Source: an uncultured Prevotellaceae bacterium
GTDB lineage: Bacteria; Bacteroidota; Bacteroidia; Bacteroidales; Bacteroidaceae
Reading direction: 5' to 3'
NCBI GenBank assembly: GCA_946404865.1
Contig: CAMJFC010000010.1
Location: 1 to 62,646 of the forward strand
Length of the DNA: 62,646 nucleotides
The notes under the pieces were generated by a model, which saw only the letters and a program-made list of their open reading frames with translations, made no database searches and was not told where the DNA came from. A program made the position numbers and the translations under genes. Each line of letters starts with the position of its first letter. Position 1 is the first letter of the stretch. Below, piece after piece: positions 1-8,257 of this stretch.

Positions 1-446
1 CCGAGATGATGTATGAGATGATAGAGGTGGTGAATGATATCCTGCCGAAGGACAAGCCCCGCTATCTGATGGGCGTCGGCACGCCGCAGAACATCCTCGA
101 GGCCATCGAACGCGGTGTGGATATGTTCGACTGCGTGATGCCCACGCGCAACGGCCGCAACGCCATGCTCTTCACCTACCAAGGCACGATGAACATGCGC
201 AACAAGAAATGGGAGAATGATTTCAGTCCCATCGACCCTGACGGTTGCGCCATCGACCGTCTTCACAGCAAAGCCTACCTCCACCATCTGTTCAAGGCGC
301 AGGAGCTGCTGGCCATGCAGATAGCCAGCATACACAACCTGGCGTTCTATCTTCGTTTGGTCGGTGACGCCCGTGCCCATATCATCGCCGGCGATTTCGT
401 AGCGTGGAAGCGCAGTGTGATCGAGGCATTGGGCCAACGCGTATAA
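1..446 (+). CDS. tgt: Queuine tRNA-ribosyltransferase, C-terminal part (window edge)
   Basis: The frame is open from base 3, so the gene begins before the window and only about the last 147 residues are visible. The enzyme exchanges guanine-34 in tRNAs with GUN anticodons for preQ1/queuine. Family motifs seen are RYLMGVGTP, the stretch GVDMFDCVMPTRNGRNA, which carries the active-site aspartate region, and the C-terminal AYLHHLF and IHNLAFYL blocks. The usual zinc-binding C-x-C-x2-C just before AYLHH is not recognisable: the segment reads DPDGCAIDRLHSKAYLHH, with one cysteine. A 21-base gap leads to the LptG-type gene, so the two are probably cotranscribed. Identification is firm; the metal-site remark is from inspection only. 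Confidence 0.95.
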   Translation, partial: EMMYEMIEVVNDILPKDKPRYLMGVGTPQNILEAIERGVDMFDCVMPTRNGRNAMLFTYQGTMNMRNKKWENDFSPIDPDGCAIDRLHSKAYLHHLFKAQELLAMQIASIHNLAFYLRLVGDARAHIIAGDFVAWKRSVIEALGQRV

Positions 447-467
447 CCCCATGAGCACCTATAGACG

Positions 468-1676
468 ATGAGCAAGCTATTATCCATTCTATCCGCCGTA
501 TGGCAAGCCCTCCGGAGCGCATATTCATGGCTGCGGAGCCATTTGTCGGTTGTCGGCCGTTATTTAGGCTGGCTCAACCCGGGCCGCTATATCAACAAGA
601 TAGACTGGTATATCATCCGCAAGTTTATTGGCACGTATATCTTCGCCATCGTGCTCATTATCTCCATCTCCATCGTCTTTGACGTGAATGAGAACCTGGC
701 GAAGTTTTCGCAGTATCACGCCCCCTTCAGTGCCATCGTCTTTGACTATTACGCCAATTTCGTCCCCTACTTCGCCAATCTGTTCAGTGCGTTGTTTGTC
801 TTTATTGCCGTCATCTTCTTCACCTCGAAATTGGCCGGCAACTCTGAGATTATCGCGATGCTGGCCGCCGGCATCTCGTTTAAGCGGCTGATGCGTCCCT
901 ATATGATTTCGTGTGTGCTCATCTCCGCCTTGAGCTATTACCTGAGTGCCTACGTCATCCCCCATGGCACCGTGATTCGCCAGAACTTCGAGACGCTCTA
1001 CAAGAACAAGAAGAAGAACACGGCCGCCGAGAACGTGCAGTTGCAGGTAGGCGACGGAGTGATTGCCTACATCCAGTATTATGACAACACGATGAAGAAG
1101 GGTTATGGTTTCTGTCTGTATAAATTTGAGAACAAGAAGCTGATGAGCCACATGACCGCCTCAGAGATACAGTATGACACCATCTCCGACTCGAAGAACC
1201 ACTGGACGGCCTATAACTGGAGCATCCGCGACCTGAAAGGTCTTCGCGAAGACATCACCCGCGGTTCGAAGAAAGACACCACGATTCTGATGGAGCCCAC
1301 CGACCTGGTCTATTCGAAAGGACAGCAGGAGACATTCACCAGTCCGCAATTGCACGAGTATATCAGCAAGCAGCAGAGCCGCGGTTCGACCAACGTTGTC
1401 CAATACGAGGTAGAGTATCACAAGCGCATCGCCTCGTCGTTTGCCTCATTCATCTTGACCACCATCGGTTTCTCCCTGTCGTCGCGCAAGCGCAAGGGCG
1501 GCATGGGCATGTATTTAGGCATCGGTCTGGCGCTGAGTTTCACCTATATTATGTTGCAGACGGTGTCAGCCACCTTTGCCATCAAGGCCGACTGGCCTCC
1601 TGTGTTGGCAGCATGGATGCCCAACATCATATTTGCGTTGATAGCGTACTATTGCTATCGCAAGGCACCGAACTAA
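468..1676 (+). CDS. LptG/LptF-family permease (YjgP/YjgQ)
   Basis: Inner-membrane permease of the LptF/LptG family, which works with the LptB ATPase to extract lipopolysaccharide from the inner membrane and push it onto the Lpt bridge. The 402 residues show the family layout: membrane segments near 55-75, 95-120 and 145-165, a periplasmic domain of roughly 150 residues, then three C-terminal membrane segments from about 320. The start KIDWYIIRKFIGTYIF is the typical beginning of the family, so the 44 residues before it are an extension, or the true start is non-canonical and further in. It lies between tgt and a helicase in a tight operon. Which of LptF or LptG it represents cannot be told from one gene. 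Confidence 0.88.
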   Translation: MSKLLSILSAVWQALRSAYSWLRSHLSVVGRYLGWLNPGRYINKIDWYIIRKFIGTYIFAIVLIISISIVFDVNENLAKFSQYHAPFSAIVFDYYANFVPYFANLFSALFVFIAVIFFTSKLAGNSEIIAMLAAGISFKRLMRPYMISCVLISALSYYLSAYVIPHGTVIRQNFETLYKNKKKNTAAENVQLQVGDGVIAYIQYYDNTMKKGYGFCLYKFENKKLMSHMTASEIQYDTISDSKNHWTAYNWSIRDLKGLREDITRGSKKDTTILMEPTDLVYSKGQQETFTSPQLHEYISKQQSRGSTNVVQYEVEYHKRIASSFASFILTTIGFSLSSRKRKGGMGMYLGIGLALSFTYIMLQTVSATFAIKADWPPVLAAWMPNIIFALIAYYCYRKAPN

Positions 1677-1685
1677 TTTTATGAT

Positions 1686-2933
1686 ATGCGATTTGACGAA
1701 TTATATCTGAACGATAACATCTTAGACGCACTGGATGACATGCGTTTTGAAACATGCACCCCCATCCAAGAGCGTTGTATCCCCGAAATTTTAGACGGTC
1801 GCGACCTGATAGGCGTCGCCCAGACCGGAACAGGCAAGACCGCCGCCTATCTGTTGCCTATCCTCAGTTTGATTGACGACGGTTACTATCCCGATGATGC
1901 CATCAACTGCATCATCATGAGTCCGACGCGTGAGTTGGCGCAACAGATAGACCAGGCGATGCAGGGTTTTGGCTATTATCTTCAAGACGTGAGCAGCGTG
2001 GCCGTCTATGGCGGCAACGACGGCAGCCGTTTCGACCAGGAGACGCGTGGTCTGCGCTTAGGTGCCGATGTAATTATCGCCACTCCCGGGCGTTTGATCA
2101 GCCATATCAATATGGGGCACGGCGACCTGAGCCGCGTGTCGTTCTTCGTGTTAGACGAGGCCGACCGTATGCTCGACATGGGTTTTTACGACGACATCAT
2201 CAAGATAGCCAGTCAGTTGCCAGAGAATTGCCAGAAAATCATGTTTTCCGCCACCATGCCCACCAAGTTTGAGCAGATGGCGAAGAAGCTGATGCATGAC
2301 CCTGTGGAAGTGAAGTTGCAAGTGAGCCGCCCAGCGGACAAGATACGCCAACAGGCTTACGTGTGTCATGAGAACCAAAAGGCCGGCATCATCCGCGACC
2401 TGTTTCAGCGCGACGAGCTGAAACGCGTCATCATCTTCGCCGGTTCGAAAGTGAAGGTGAAAGAGGTGAACCGCACCTTAAGGCAGATGCATATCAACTG
2501 CGGCGAGATGCACAGCGACCTGTCGCAGGCCGAGCGCGATGATATCATGTACCGTTTCAAGAGCGGTCAAACCGATGTGTTGGTAGCCACCGACATCGTA
2601 GCCCGCGGCATCGATATTGACGACATCAGCATCGTCATCAACTATGACGTGCCCCACGATGCCGAGGACTATGTACACCGTGTGGGACGCACCGCGCGTG
2701 CCGACCGTGACGGACGGGCCATCACACTGGTCCGGGGCAAGGAAATCGGCAACTTCATGGATATCGAGAAGTTTTTAGGACGGGAAGTGGAAAAACTGTC
2801 ACTGCCCGAGGAACTGGGCGAAGCCCCCGAATATAAAAGAGGTCTGTACCGCAAAAGCGGTGGTCGCGGGTACAAATTGTTTGAAAAAGGAGCAAAAAAG
2901 CGTAAAAAGGTAAGAAAAAGCAAGAAAAAGTGA
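1686..2933 (+). CDS. DEAD-box ATP-dependent RNA helicase (RhlE-like)
   Basis: ATP-dependent RNA unwinding enzyme of the DEAD-box family, likely active in ribosome assembly or RNA decay. All core motifs are present in order: Q motif (TPIQERCIP, about residues 25-33), AQTGTGKT (45-52), PTRELAQQ, TPGR, DEAD, SAT, then in the second RecA domain ATDIVARGIDID and HRVGRTAR. The protein is 415 residues and ends in a lysine-rich tail (KKRKKVRKSKKK), a common RNA-binding extension in RhlE-like proteins. It follows the LptG-type gene by 9 bases and is the last gene of that operon. A poly-T stretch follows at 2936-2965. The exact subfamily is not assigned. Confidence 0.93.
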   Translation: MRFDELYLNDNILDALDDMRFETCTPIQERCIPEILDGRDLIGVAQTGTGKTAAYLLPILSLIDDGYYPDDAINCIIMSPTRELAQQIDQAMQGFGYYLQDVSSVAVYGGNDGSRFDQETRGLRLGADVIIATPGRLISHINMGHGDLSRVSFFVLDEADRMLDMGFYDDIIKIASQLPENCQKIMFSATMPTKFEQMAKKLMHDPVEVKLQVSRPADKIRQQAYVCHENQKAGIIRDLFQRDELKRVIIFAGSKVKVKEVNRTLRQMHINCGEMHSDLSQAERDDIMYRFKSGQTDVLVATDIVARGIDIDDISIVINYDVPHDAEDYVHRVGRTARADRDGRAITLVRGKEIGNFMDIEKFLGREVEKLSLPEELGEAPEYKRGLYRKSGGRGYKLFEKGAKKRKKVRKSKKK

Positions 2934-2971
2934 CATTTTTCTATATTTTTTTCATTTTTTCTTTCAAAAAG

Positions 2972-3002
2972 TTTGGTGATTCGGAGATTATATGTAATTT
3001 TG
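2972..3002 (+). promoter_or_regulatory. Promoter of gdhA (Bacteroidota -33/-7 type)
   Basis: TTTG at 2972-2975, 19 nt, then TAATTTTG at 2995-3002, matching the Bacteroidota primary-sigma consensus TTTG...TAnnTTTG. It gives gdhA a 5' leader of about 60 nt, separate from the helicase operon. Confidence 0.75.
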
Positions 3003-3071
3003 CAAGCGAAAACAATCATATCCAAGGAAAAAGGTATATAGAGTTATCATTTTTATAAAAGTAAAAAGATT

Positions 3072-4406
3072 ATGAATGCAGCAAAAGTAATTGAGAATCT
3101 GAAACAGAGATTTCCCAATGAGCCTGAATACATTCAGGCCGTGAGTCAGGTATTAGGAACTATCGAAGAGGAGTACAACAAGCACCCCGAATTTGACCGT
3201 GCGAACCTCATCGAGCGTCTCTGCATTCCAGACCGTCTGGTTCAATTCCGTGTGACATGGACGGACGACAAGGGTAACGTTCAGACGAATATGGGCTATC
3301 GCGTTCAGCACAACAACGCCATTGGCCCGTACAAAGGCGGTATTCGTTATCACGCCTCAGTGAACCTCTCGATTTTGAAATTCCTGGCTTTCGAGCAGAC
3401 TTTCAAGAACTCTCTGACCACCCTGCCGATGGGTGGTGCCAAAGGTGGCAGCGATTTCTCACCCCGTGGAAAGTCCAACGGTGAGGTGATGCGTTTCTGC
3501 CAGGCTTTCATGACTGAACTGTACCGTCATATCGGTCCTGATGAGGATGTTCCCGCAGGCGATATCGGTGTTGGCGGCCGTGAGGTAGCTTATATGTTTG
3601 GCATGTACAAGAAGCTGACCCACCAGTGGAACGGTGTGCTGACCGGTAAGGGTCTGGAGTTCGGTGGTTCACTGATTCGTCCTGAAGCCACAGGTTACGG
3701 AAACGTGTATTTCCTGTGCAACATGCTCGCCACTCGCGGTGAGACCATCAAGGGCAAGACCATCCTGGTGTCTGGCGCCGGTAACGTGGCCCAATACACT
3801 GTTGAGAAATGTATCGAACTGGGCGGTAAGGTGGTGACCATGTCAGACTCTGACGGTTACATCTACGATCCGGACGGCATCGACCGCGAGAAGCTGGACT
3901 ACATCATGGAGCTGAAGAACGTGGAGCGCGGCCGTATCAAGGAGTATGCCGAGCAGTACGGTGTGAAATACGTGGAGGGCAAGAAGCCTTGGTTTGAGAA
4001 AGCCGACATCGCACTTCCTTCCGCTACTCAGAACGAGATTAACGAAGAAGCCGCCAAAGCACTTGTTGCCAACGGTGTGATCGCCGTGAGCGAAGGCGCC
4101 AACATGCCTACCACTCCCGAGGCCATCAAGGTGTTCCAGGATGCTAAGATCCTGTACTCACCGGGTAAGGCAGCCAATGCCGGTGGTGTGTCGGTGTCAG
4201 GTCTGGAGATGAGCCAGAACTCAGAGCGTCTGCGTTGGAGCCGCGAAGAGGTGGACCAGAAGCTTCACGACATCATGAACGACATCCACGCCAACTGTGT
4301 GAAGTACGGCACAGAGGAGGATGGCTACATCAACTATGTTAAGGGTGCTAACATTGCCGGTTTCCTGAAGGTGGCAAAAGCCATGATGGCTCAAGGCATT
4401 GTCTAA
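3072..4406 (+). CDS. gdhA: NADP-type glutamate dehydrogenase
   Basis: Catalyses reversible reductive amination of 2-oxoglutarate with ammonium to glutamate, the main low-affinity ammonium assimilation route in Bacteroidales. Length (444 residues) matches hexameric bacterial GdhA. Visible motifs include the substrate-binding stretch GPYKGGIRYH and PMGGAKGGSDF (catalytic lysine region), DVPAGDIGVGGRE, and the Rossmann nucleotide site VSGAGNVAQY. It is monocistronic, with a good promoter 70 bases upstream and an intrinsic terminator 29 bases after the stop codon. The single terminal stop, conserved motifs and start at MNAAKVIE leave little doubt. Confidence 0.97.
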   Translation: MNAAKVIENLKQRFPNEPEYIQAVSQVLGTIEEEYNKHPEFDRANLIERLCIPDRLVQFRVTWTDDKGNVQTNMGYRVQHNNAIGPYKGGIRYHASVNLSILKFLAFEQTFKNSLTTLPMGGAKGGSDFSPRGKSNGEVMRFCQAFMTELYRHIGPDEDVPAGDIGVGGREVAYMFGMYKKLTHQWNGVLTGKGLEFGGSLIRPEATGYGNVYFLCNMLATRGETIKGKTILVSGAGNVAQYTVEKCIELGGKVVTMSDSDGYIYDPDGIDREKLDYIMELKNVERGRIKEYAEQYGVKYVEGKKPWFEKADIALPSATQNEINEEAAKALVANGVIAVSEGANMPTTPEAIKVFQDAKILYSPGKAANAGGVSVSGLEMSQNSERLRWSREEVDQKLHDIMNDIHANCVKYGTEEDGYINYVKGANIAGFLKVAKAMMAQGIV

Positions 4407-4434
4407 ACGAACACAAAACCATAGCTAATATATC

Positions 4435-4466
4435 ATCCGCGGGGCGTGAGCCTCGCGGATTTTTTT
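4435..4466 (+). terminator. Intrinsic terminator of gdhA
   Basis: Eleven-base-pair stem (4435-4445 with 4450-4460, one G-U pair), loop GTGA, followed by six T. It sits directly after gdhA. Confidence 0.85.
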
Positions 4467-4479
4467 GATGGGGAAAGGG

Positions 4480-4690
4480 GCGCATATGGAGGGATGGGGG
4501 CGCCGGGAATGATGGGAAATGATGAGTGCGACCGAGATCGGTCGCACTAAGGGGATGGGCGCAATGAGGGGGATGGGCGCAATGAGCGGATGGATGGCTG
4601 AGGGGAGGGGCGCGCTGAGGGGATGGGCGAAATGAGGGGTGAAACGAGGGGAGGGGCGCAATGAGGGGCGCAATGAGGAGAGGGGCGCGC
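4480..4690. repeat. G-rich degenerate tandem repeats with a palindrome
   Basis: The spacer is built from degenerate repeats of GGGGCGCAATGAG and GGGGATGGGCGCAATGA. Inside it, at 4525-4548, is a perfect inverted repeat with 11-base arms (AGTGCGACCGA and its complement) and a 2-base centre. The G-runs are all on the plus strand. No coding potential is evident; open frames here are low-complexity. Related palindromes occur at 6705-6722 and 61629-61652. Confidence 0.7.
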
Positions 4691-4692
4691 TT

Positions 4693-5097
4693 TTAGACTG
4701 CGGTGCTGGAGGGAGAGAAGATGTCTTCGATCTCAGCCATCTCGTCTTCATCGAACCACCTGGTGAGCTTTTCTTTCGCTTTTTCCTTCGCCTCGTCGTT
4801 GATCTGGTCCCATACCTTTTTGAGGACATAGGCCAGCACCGCCATGTCGTCGCCCAGCCCTACGATGGGTATGGCGTCAGGAATGGCATCGAGCGGACTG
4901 ATTAAATAGCCAAGCGCACCGATGATGATGGCCTTGTCTTTGACCGACACCTTCTTGCTGTTCAGTGAATAATATAGGATCAGTGCAGAATAAACCAATT
5001 TCGCCCCAGCCCTTTTAGCTATTCTCGATATTTTTTCAACAAATCCCTTTGAGGAGAACTTGTTTGAATATTTCATAAAATCGGGTAATTCCATCAT
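4693..5097 (-). CDS. YkvA-like DUF1232 membrane protein
   Basis: Small protein with a DUF1232 (YkvA) domain: the signature LGYLISPLDAIPDAIPIVGLGDDMAVL is clear in the middle, followed by a charged C-terminus. The function of the family is unknown; it is predicted to be membrane associated. An open frame extends upstream to 5145, but a good promoter (TTTG 5157-5154, 20 nt, TATTTTTG 5133-5126 on this strand) places transcription start near 5119, so translation must begin at one of the adjacent ATGs at 5097 or 5094 (MMELPDF). It is divergent from the gene at 5182 with overlapping promoters, and its end abuts the G-rich repeat block. Confidence 0.82.
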   Translation of the reverse strand: MMELPDFMKYSNKFSSKGFVEKISRIAKRAGAKLVYSALILYYSLNSKKVSVKDKAIIIGALGYLISPLDAIPDAIPIVGLGDDMAVLAYVLKKVWDQINDEAKEKAKEKLTRWFDEDEMAEIEDIFSPSSTAV

Positions 5098-5125
5098 CCT
5101 AAGATTTTTTGGTGAATATTGTGTG

Positions 5126-5157
5126 CAAAAATACGAAATAATCATTACCTTTGCAAA
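5126..5157 (-). promoter_or_regulatory. Promoter of the YkvA-like gene
   Basis: On the minus strand TTTG (5157-5154), 20 nt, TATTTTTG (5133-5126). It decides the start codon of the downstream gene and overlaps the divergent promoter. Confidence 0.7.
5146..5153 (+). promoter_or_regulatory. -7 element of the 5182 gene
   Basis: TACCTTTG matches TAnnTTTG, about 28 bases before the start codon. The upstream -33 element is weak (TTG at 5119-5121, 24 nt away). Confidence 0.5.
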
Positions 5158-5181
5158 TAAATCTATTTAAAAAACATCAAA

Positions 5182-5589
5182 ATGACATTTCCATTAAGCG
5201 ACGAAACTGTATCAGCCATCAAAACGGCAGTCAAAGAACACGCGAACGACCCTGATTTTCCCAAGATGAGTGATTATGACATCGACGAGGATGAATTGAA
5301 GGATTTTCTGTTTGACAGTCAGGTTATTGAAGAGGTGACGATGGAAACGGAGAAGAAACGTCTCACCCGTATTGGTATCATCTTCGTGATTCCCGTAGCC
5401 ATCATGGCATGTTTTACATTTGACACGAAACTCCGCTTACTCATCGGGGTATGCGGGGGTATTGTGGCGTGCGCTATCTATCTGTTGTTGGAGAAGATTT
5501 ACCAACATCGACAAGATAAGAAACGAGCAGAATCGGGTGCCGCACGTTACTGCGATGCAGTGTTGGAAAGGTTGAAGGTTGAGGGGTGA
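5182..5589 (+). CDS. Hypothetical small membrane protein
   Basis: A 135-residue protein I do not recognise. An acidic N-terminal half (DYDIDEDELKDFLFD) is followed by a basic patch and two predicted membrane segments at about residues 63-80 and 85-103, then a short basic cytoplasmic tail. It starts 28 bases after a TACCTTTG element and is divergent from the YkvA-like gene, so the two may share regulation. It ends 11 bases before the 3' end of rnpB, which lies convergently. Coding status is supported by the promoter, the codon use and the clean membrane topology. Confidence 0.75.
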   Translation: MTFPLSDETVSAIKTAVKEHANDPDFPKMSDYDIDEDELKDFLFDSQVIEEVTMETEKKRLTRIGIIFVIPVAIMACFTFDTKLRLLIGVCGGIVACAIYLLLEKIYQHRQDKKRAESGAARYCDAVLERLKVEG

Positions 5590-5600
5590 GAGAAAAAAAC

Positions 5601-5973
5601 AAGCAGTGGTCCTATAAGCCGGGTTCTGTTCTCCATAGCGAGCTATGGAGCATGTGCCATTTATCTACTCCGTGAGTCACCCCACGGCTCCAGCGTTCTA
5701 CCCTCCGTCGTAGCTTCGTTCGGGCGGGCATCCCTCGGACGACGGTTTACGCGAACTTGCAGCCTCCAGCAGGCACAGCCCGATGATCACCCATCGGCTG
5801 GTGGTCTCTTACACCACCTTCTCACCCTTACCCCGCATACGCGAGGCGGTTCTTTTCTTCTACCTTCACCTACTGTCACCAATAGCTTCTATTTTCGGAA
5901 GTGGAGCGCCCTATGCTGCCCGGACTTTCCTCCTGCATATCCAGTATGCCGGCGGCACATCGGACCACTGCTT
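5601..5973 (-). ncRNA. rnpB: RNase P RNA, bacterial class A
   Basis: Catalytic RNA of RNase P, which removes the 5' leader of pre-tRNAs. Read on the minus strand, the RNA starts AAGCAGTGGTCC and ends GGACCACTGCTT, so helix P1 closes perfectly over 12 pairs (5962-5973 with 5601-5612). Near the 5' end is the universal GAGGAAAGTCCGGGC, and near the 3' end ACAGAACCCGGCTTAT, both diagnostic of class A. Length is about 373 nt. A run of T follows P1 on the minus strand (5591-5600), so P1 with its U-tract probably doubles as terminator. It lies directly downstream of the LolA-like gene. Confidence 0.95.
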
Positions 5974-5979
5974 GTTATA

Positions 5980-6567
5980 TCATTTAATGACAAAACGCGA
6001 GAAGCTGTATTCCGTATAATTGCCAGCTTTCTCGTTCATCCTGATGGACTTGATTTCATCCGTCTTTGTGTCGATGCTCAAGACGAATGACGTGAACATC
6101 ATTCTCCGCGCCTCTTTTTTGGTTGTGGCATTGGGGGTGATGGTCAGAATCAACATATTCCCACTTTTCGTCATCTTCAAGTCAGAGAGCTGTGAGATGC
6201 TCTTCTGTCCACCGGCGAGGAAACTCTCGAACACGGCTTGGAAAGAAACGAATTGAGCGTTCGCCTGACTGGTCGTCGTGTGTTTCTTGCCGTTAGCCAC
6301 CATGGTAAAGGTGCTGCCCTTCATGATGAGTTGGTCTTTGCCGCCATCCATGATGATGCTCACCTCGTTGGGCCGTTTCATGGTCAGTTTTCCATACGTG
6401 ACCACATCCTTAGCCATTGCTGTTCTGTGTGTGGTCTTTTTGACATCGGCAGTCACAGTATTCACATTTTTATACTTCGCTGCCACTTTCTGGAAATCAG
6501 CCTGCTGGGCTTGAGCGGCAGTGAAGAACAAACATAATACGCTAAAAAACAAAAGAGTTCGTTTCAT
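5980..6567 (-). CDS. LolA-like outer-membrane lipoprotein carrier protein
   Basis: Periplasmic protein with a clear signal peptide (MKRTLLFFSVLCLFFTAAQAQ) and a LolA-type beta fold signature: VNTVTADVKKTTH, GKLTMKRPNEVSIIM, GSTFTMVANGKK and a late FVLSIDTKTDEIKSI. LolA proteins carry hydrophobic cargo across the periplasm, and LolA paralogues are standard members of aryl-polyene/flexirubin-type clusters. It lies 211 bases downstream of the CrtI-like gene on the same strand, with repeats in between, so it may be the last gene of that cluster or have its own promoter; I see no convincing TAnnTTTG upstream. It could alternatively be the housekeeping LolA. At 195 residues it is of normal length. 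Confidence 0.82.
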   Translation of the reverse strand: MKRTLLFFSVLCLFFTAAQAQQADFQKVAAKYKNVNTVTADVKKTTHRTAMAKDVVTYGKLTMKRPNEVSIIMDGGKDQLIMKGSTFTMVANGKKHTTTSQANAQFVSFQAVFESFLAGGQKSISQLSDLKMTKSGNMLILTITPNATTKKEARRMMFTSFVLSIDTKTDEIKSIRMNEKAGNYTEYSFSRFVIK

Positions 6568-6635
6568 TTTTGTGTATATTTATAGGGTTTAAATCTTTTA
6601 TTTGACGAAGGAGAGGGAAAAAGGTTTAATGGAGA

Positions 6636-6778
6636 GGAGTGAAGGAGTGAAGGAGTGAAGGAGTGGAGGAGTGAAGACAATAGTTGGGAGGTGGAGAATG
6701 GGGCGCAGCCGAGATTGGCTGCTTAGGGGGAGATGGGAAGACGGAAGGAGTGGAGGAGTGAAGGAGTGAAGACTATAG
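6636..6778. repeat. GGAGTGAA repeats and palindrome between genes
   Basis: Two blocks of (GGAGTGAA)n, 6636-6683 and 6745-6778, each ending GAAGAC-A/T-ATAG, flank a palindrome GCAGCCGAGATTGGCTGC-type at 6705-6722. The block sequence recurs at 31504-31535, and the palindrome family recurs at 4525 and 61629. No gene is seen here. Confidence 0.7.
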
Positions 6779-8257
6779 TTATGGGGCGGTCATGATTTGT
6801 TGGATGGGTTCTTTTCCGAGCAGTAAGGAGCAGGTGAGGAGGGCTGTCATGGTGACGCCTTCGACGCCATGCAACATGAGGTTCTGACCGGTGAGCAAGA
6901 GGTTCCCGATGGGAGACTGAGGCGGGAGCATGGTCATATACAGATTTCTGCAATCCTTTCTGACCCCGTAGGCAGAACCCTCCGGCGTATGGTTGTAGTC
7001 GCGGTAAGTGAGAGGAGTACTGACATATTTCGCCACTACCATGTCGCCCAACCGCGGTATTACCGTTTCGGCCAATGCGATGCACTCTTGCGCCTTTGCC
7101 TCTTTCATGGCAAGATAATCGTCGCCCCGGTGTGCCACCGTTGTCTGTTCCCATTTCCGGCAACAGTCCCAAGTCATTGGTGTGAGCAAGTCCACCTGCT
7201 CGGTGTAGTCGCCCGACACAGGCGGCCGACAGCAGATCATCACCCGGTCAACCGTGTCCTCTGCCCCACCCTTTCCATCCGTGTTCCAGATGTCCGTGTT
7301 GCGATAGACGAACTTATTATGATTGAAGTAACGCAGTGTGTGCGGTTTGACGACCATTGACACCGTCAGCATCCCACCCGTGTTCTCCATCATGTCCATC
7401 CGTCGGCGGAACACCTTTTTCAGCAAGTGCGGCGCATTGACCATTTGGAAGGTCAACGCAGGATGCACATCGCTGATGAACGTCTTCCCCTCGTACACCT
7501 CGCCATTGCTGCATCTTGCCGCCACGATTCTTTTTTGACTGACATCGGGGTCGGCCAGCAGTTCCTCCACCTCAGCCCCGCAGACCACCTGTCCCCCATC
7601 GGCTTGTATGCGTTGGAGCAGCCGCTGCACCAGCATATTGCCTGGTCCACGCAGTCGCCAGCTGCTTTGTATGAAAGCGCTGTTGCCATGCGCGAACATG
7701 AACAGAGGCAGCGACTCCTTTCTCAATTCCATTTTAATGGCCGAGCCCGCGAGGATGCTCACCAGTTCCTTCCGTTTGAACAAATCAGAAAGATACTGGT
7801 AGGCATTCATCCCGAAGAAACGGAACGCCTCGTCAGAGCCGAACGCCACCTCCTCATTCACCCTGAGCATCTCCACATATTGACGGAGCGCCTCCCTTTC
7901 CGTAGGGAAATCCTCCGCCAAGGTATCCACGAAGTGTTGGTATCCCTCGGCAAAAGCGTATGTCTGTCCGCCCATCGTGATTCTGTCGAAACCATCCGCA
8001 TCCAGCCGTTGCCAGGGCAGATCCATGAGTCCGACATAGGAGAAGATGGTGTTCAAGCGCTGTCCCTCCGCCAGTCCGCCAACATAATGGAGTCCCGTGT
8101 CGAACGCATACTTCCCACGCGTGTAGCTCTGCATACATCCGCCGGGTTGCGCCTGCCGTTCCAACACGAGGACGCTCATCCCCTGTCGGGCAAGAACCGC
8201 GGCGCACAACAGTCCGCCCAGTCCGCTGCCTATGATGACCACGTCATGCTGCTTCAT
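6779..8257 (-). CDS. CrtI/RetSat-like FAD-dependent oxidoreductase
   Basis: Flavin-dependent oxidoreductase of the phytoene desaturase/retinol saturase superfamily, which adds or removes hydrogens in polyene or lipid chains. The N-terminus has the FAD-binding motif DVVIIGSGLGGLLCAAVLAR followed by VLVLERQAQPGGCMQSY and a C-terminal GNLLLTGQNLMLHGVEG motif. Length is 492 residues with the chosen start. The frame is open to 8278, but ATG at 8257 overlaps the TGA of the exporter gene by four bases (ATGA), the usual sign of translational coupling. It follows the ketosynthase, ACP and exporter genes, so the substrate is probably an ACP-made acyl or polyene product. The substrate itself is unknown. 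Confidence 0.88.
   Translation of the reverse strand: MKQHDVVIIGSGLGGLLCAAVLARQGMSVLVLERQAQPGGCMQSYTRGKYAFDTGLHYVGGLAEGQRLNTIFSYVGLMDLPWQRLDADGFDRITMGGQTYAFAEGYQHFVDTLAEDFPTEREALRQYVEMLRVNEEVAFGSDEAFRFFGMNAYQYLSDLFKRKELVSILAGSAIKMELRKESLPLFMFAHGNSAFIQSSWRLRGPGNMLVQRLLQRIQADGGQVVCGAEVEELLADPDVSQKRIVAARCSNGEVYEGKTFISDVHPALTFQMVNAPHLLKKVFRRRMDMMENTGGMLTVSMVVKPHTLRYFNHNKFVYRNTDIWNTDGKGGAEDTVDRVMICCRPPVSGDYTEQVDLLTPMTWDCCRKWEQTTVAHRGDDYLAMKEAKAQECIALAETVIPRLGDMVVAKYVSTPLTYRDYNHTPEGSAYGVRKDCRNLYMTMLPPQSPIGNLLLTGQNLMLHGVEGVTMTALLTCSLLLGKEPIQQIMTAP

Noticed and set aside
5098..5145. Longer N-terminus of the YkvA-like protein
   Set aside because: The promoter -7 element lies inside it, so it cannot be translated from that transcript.
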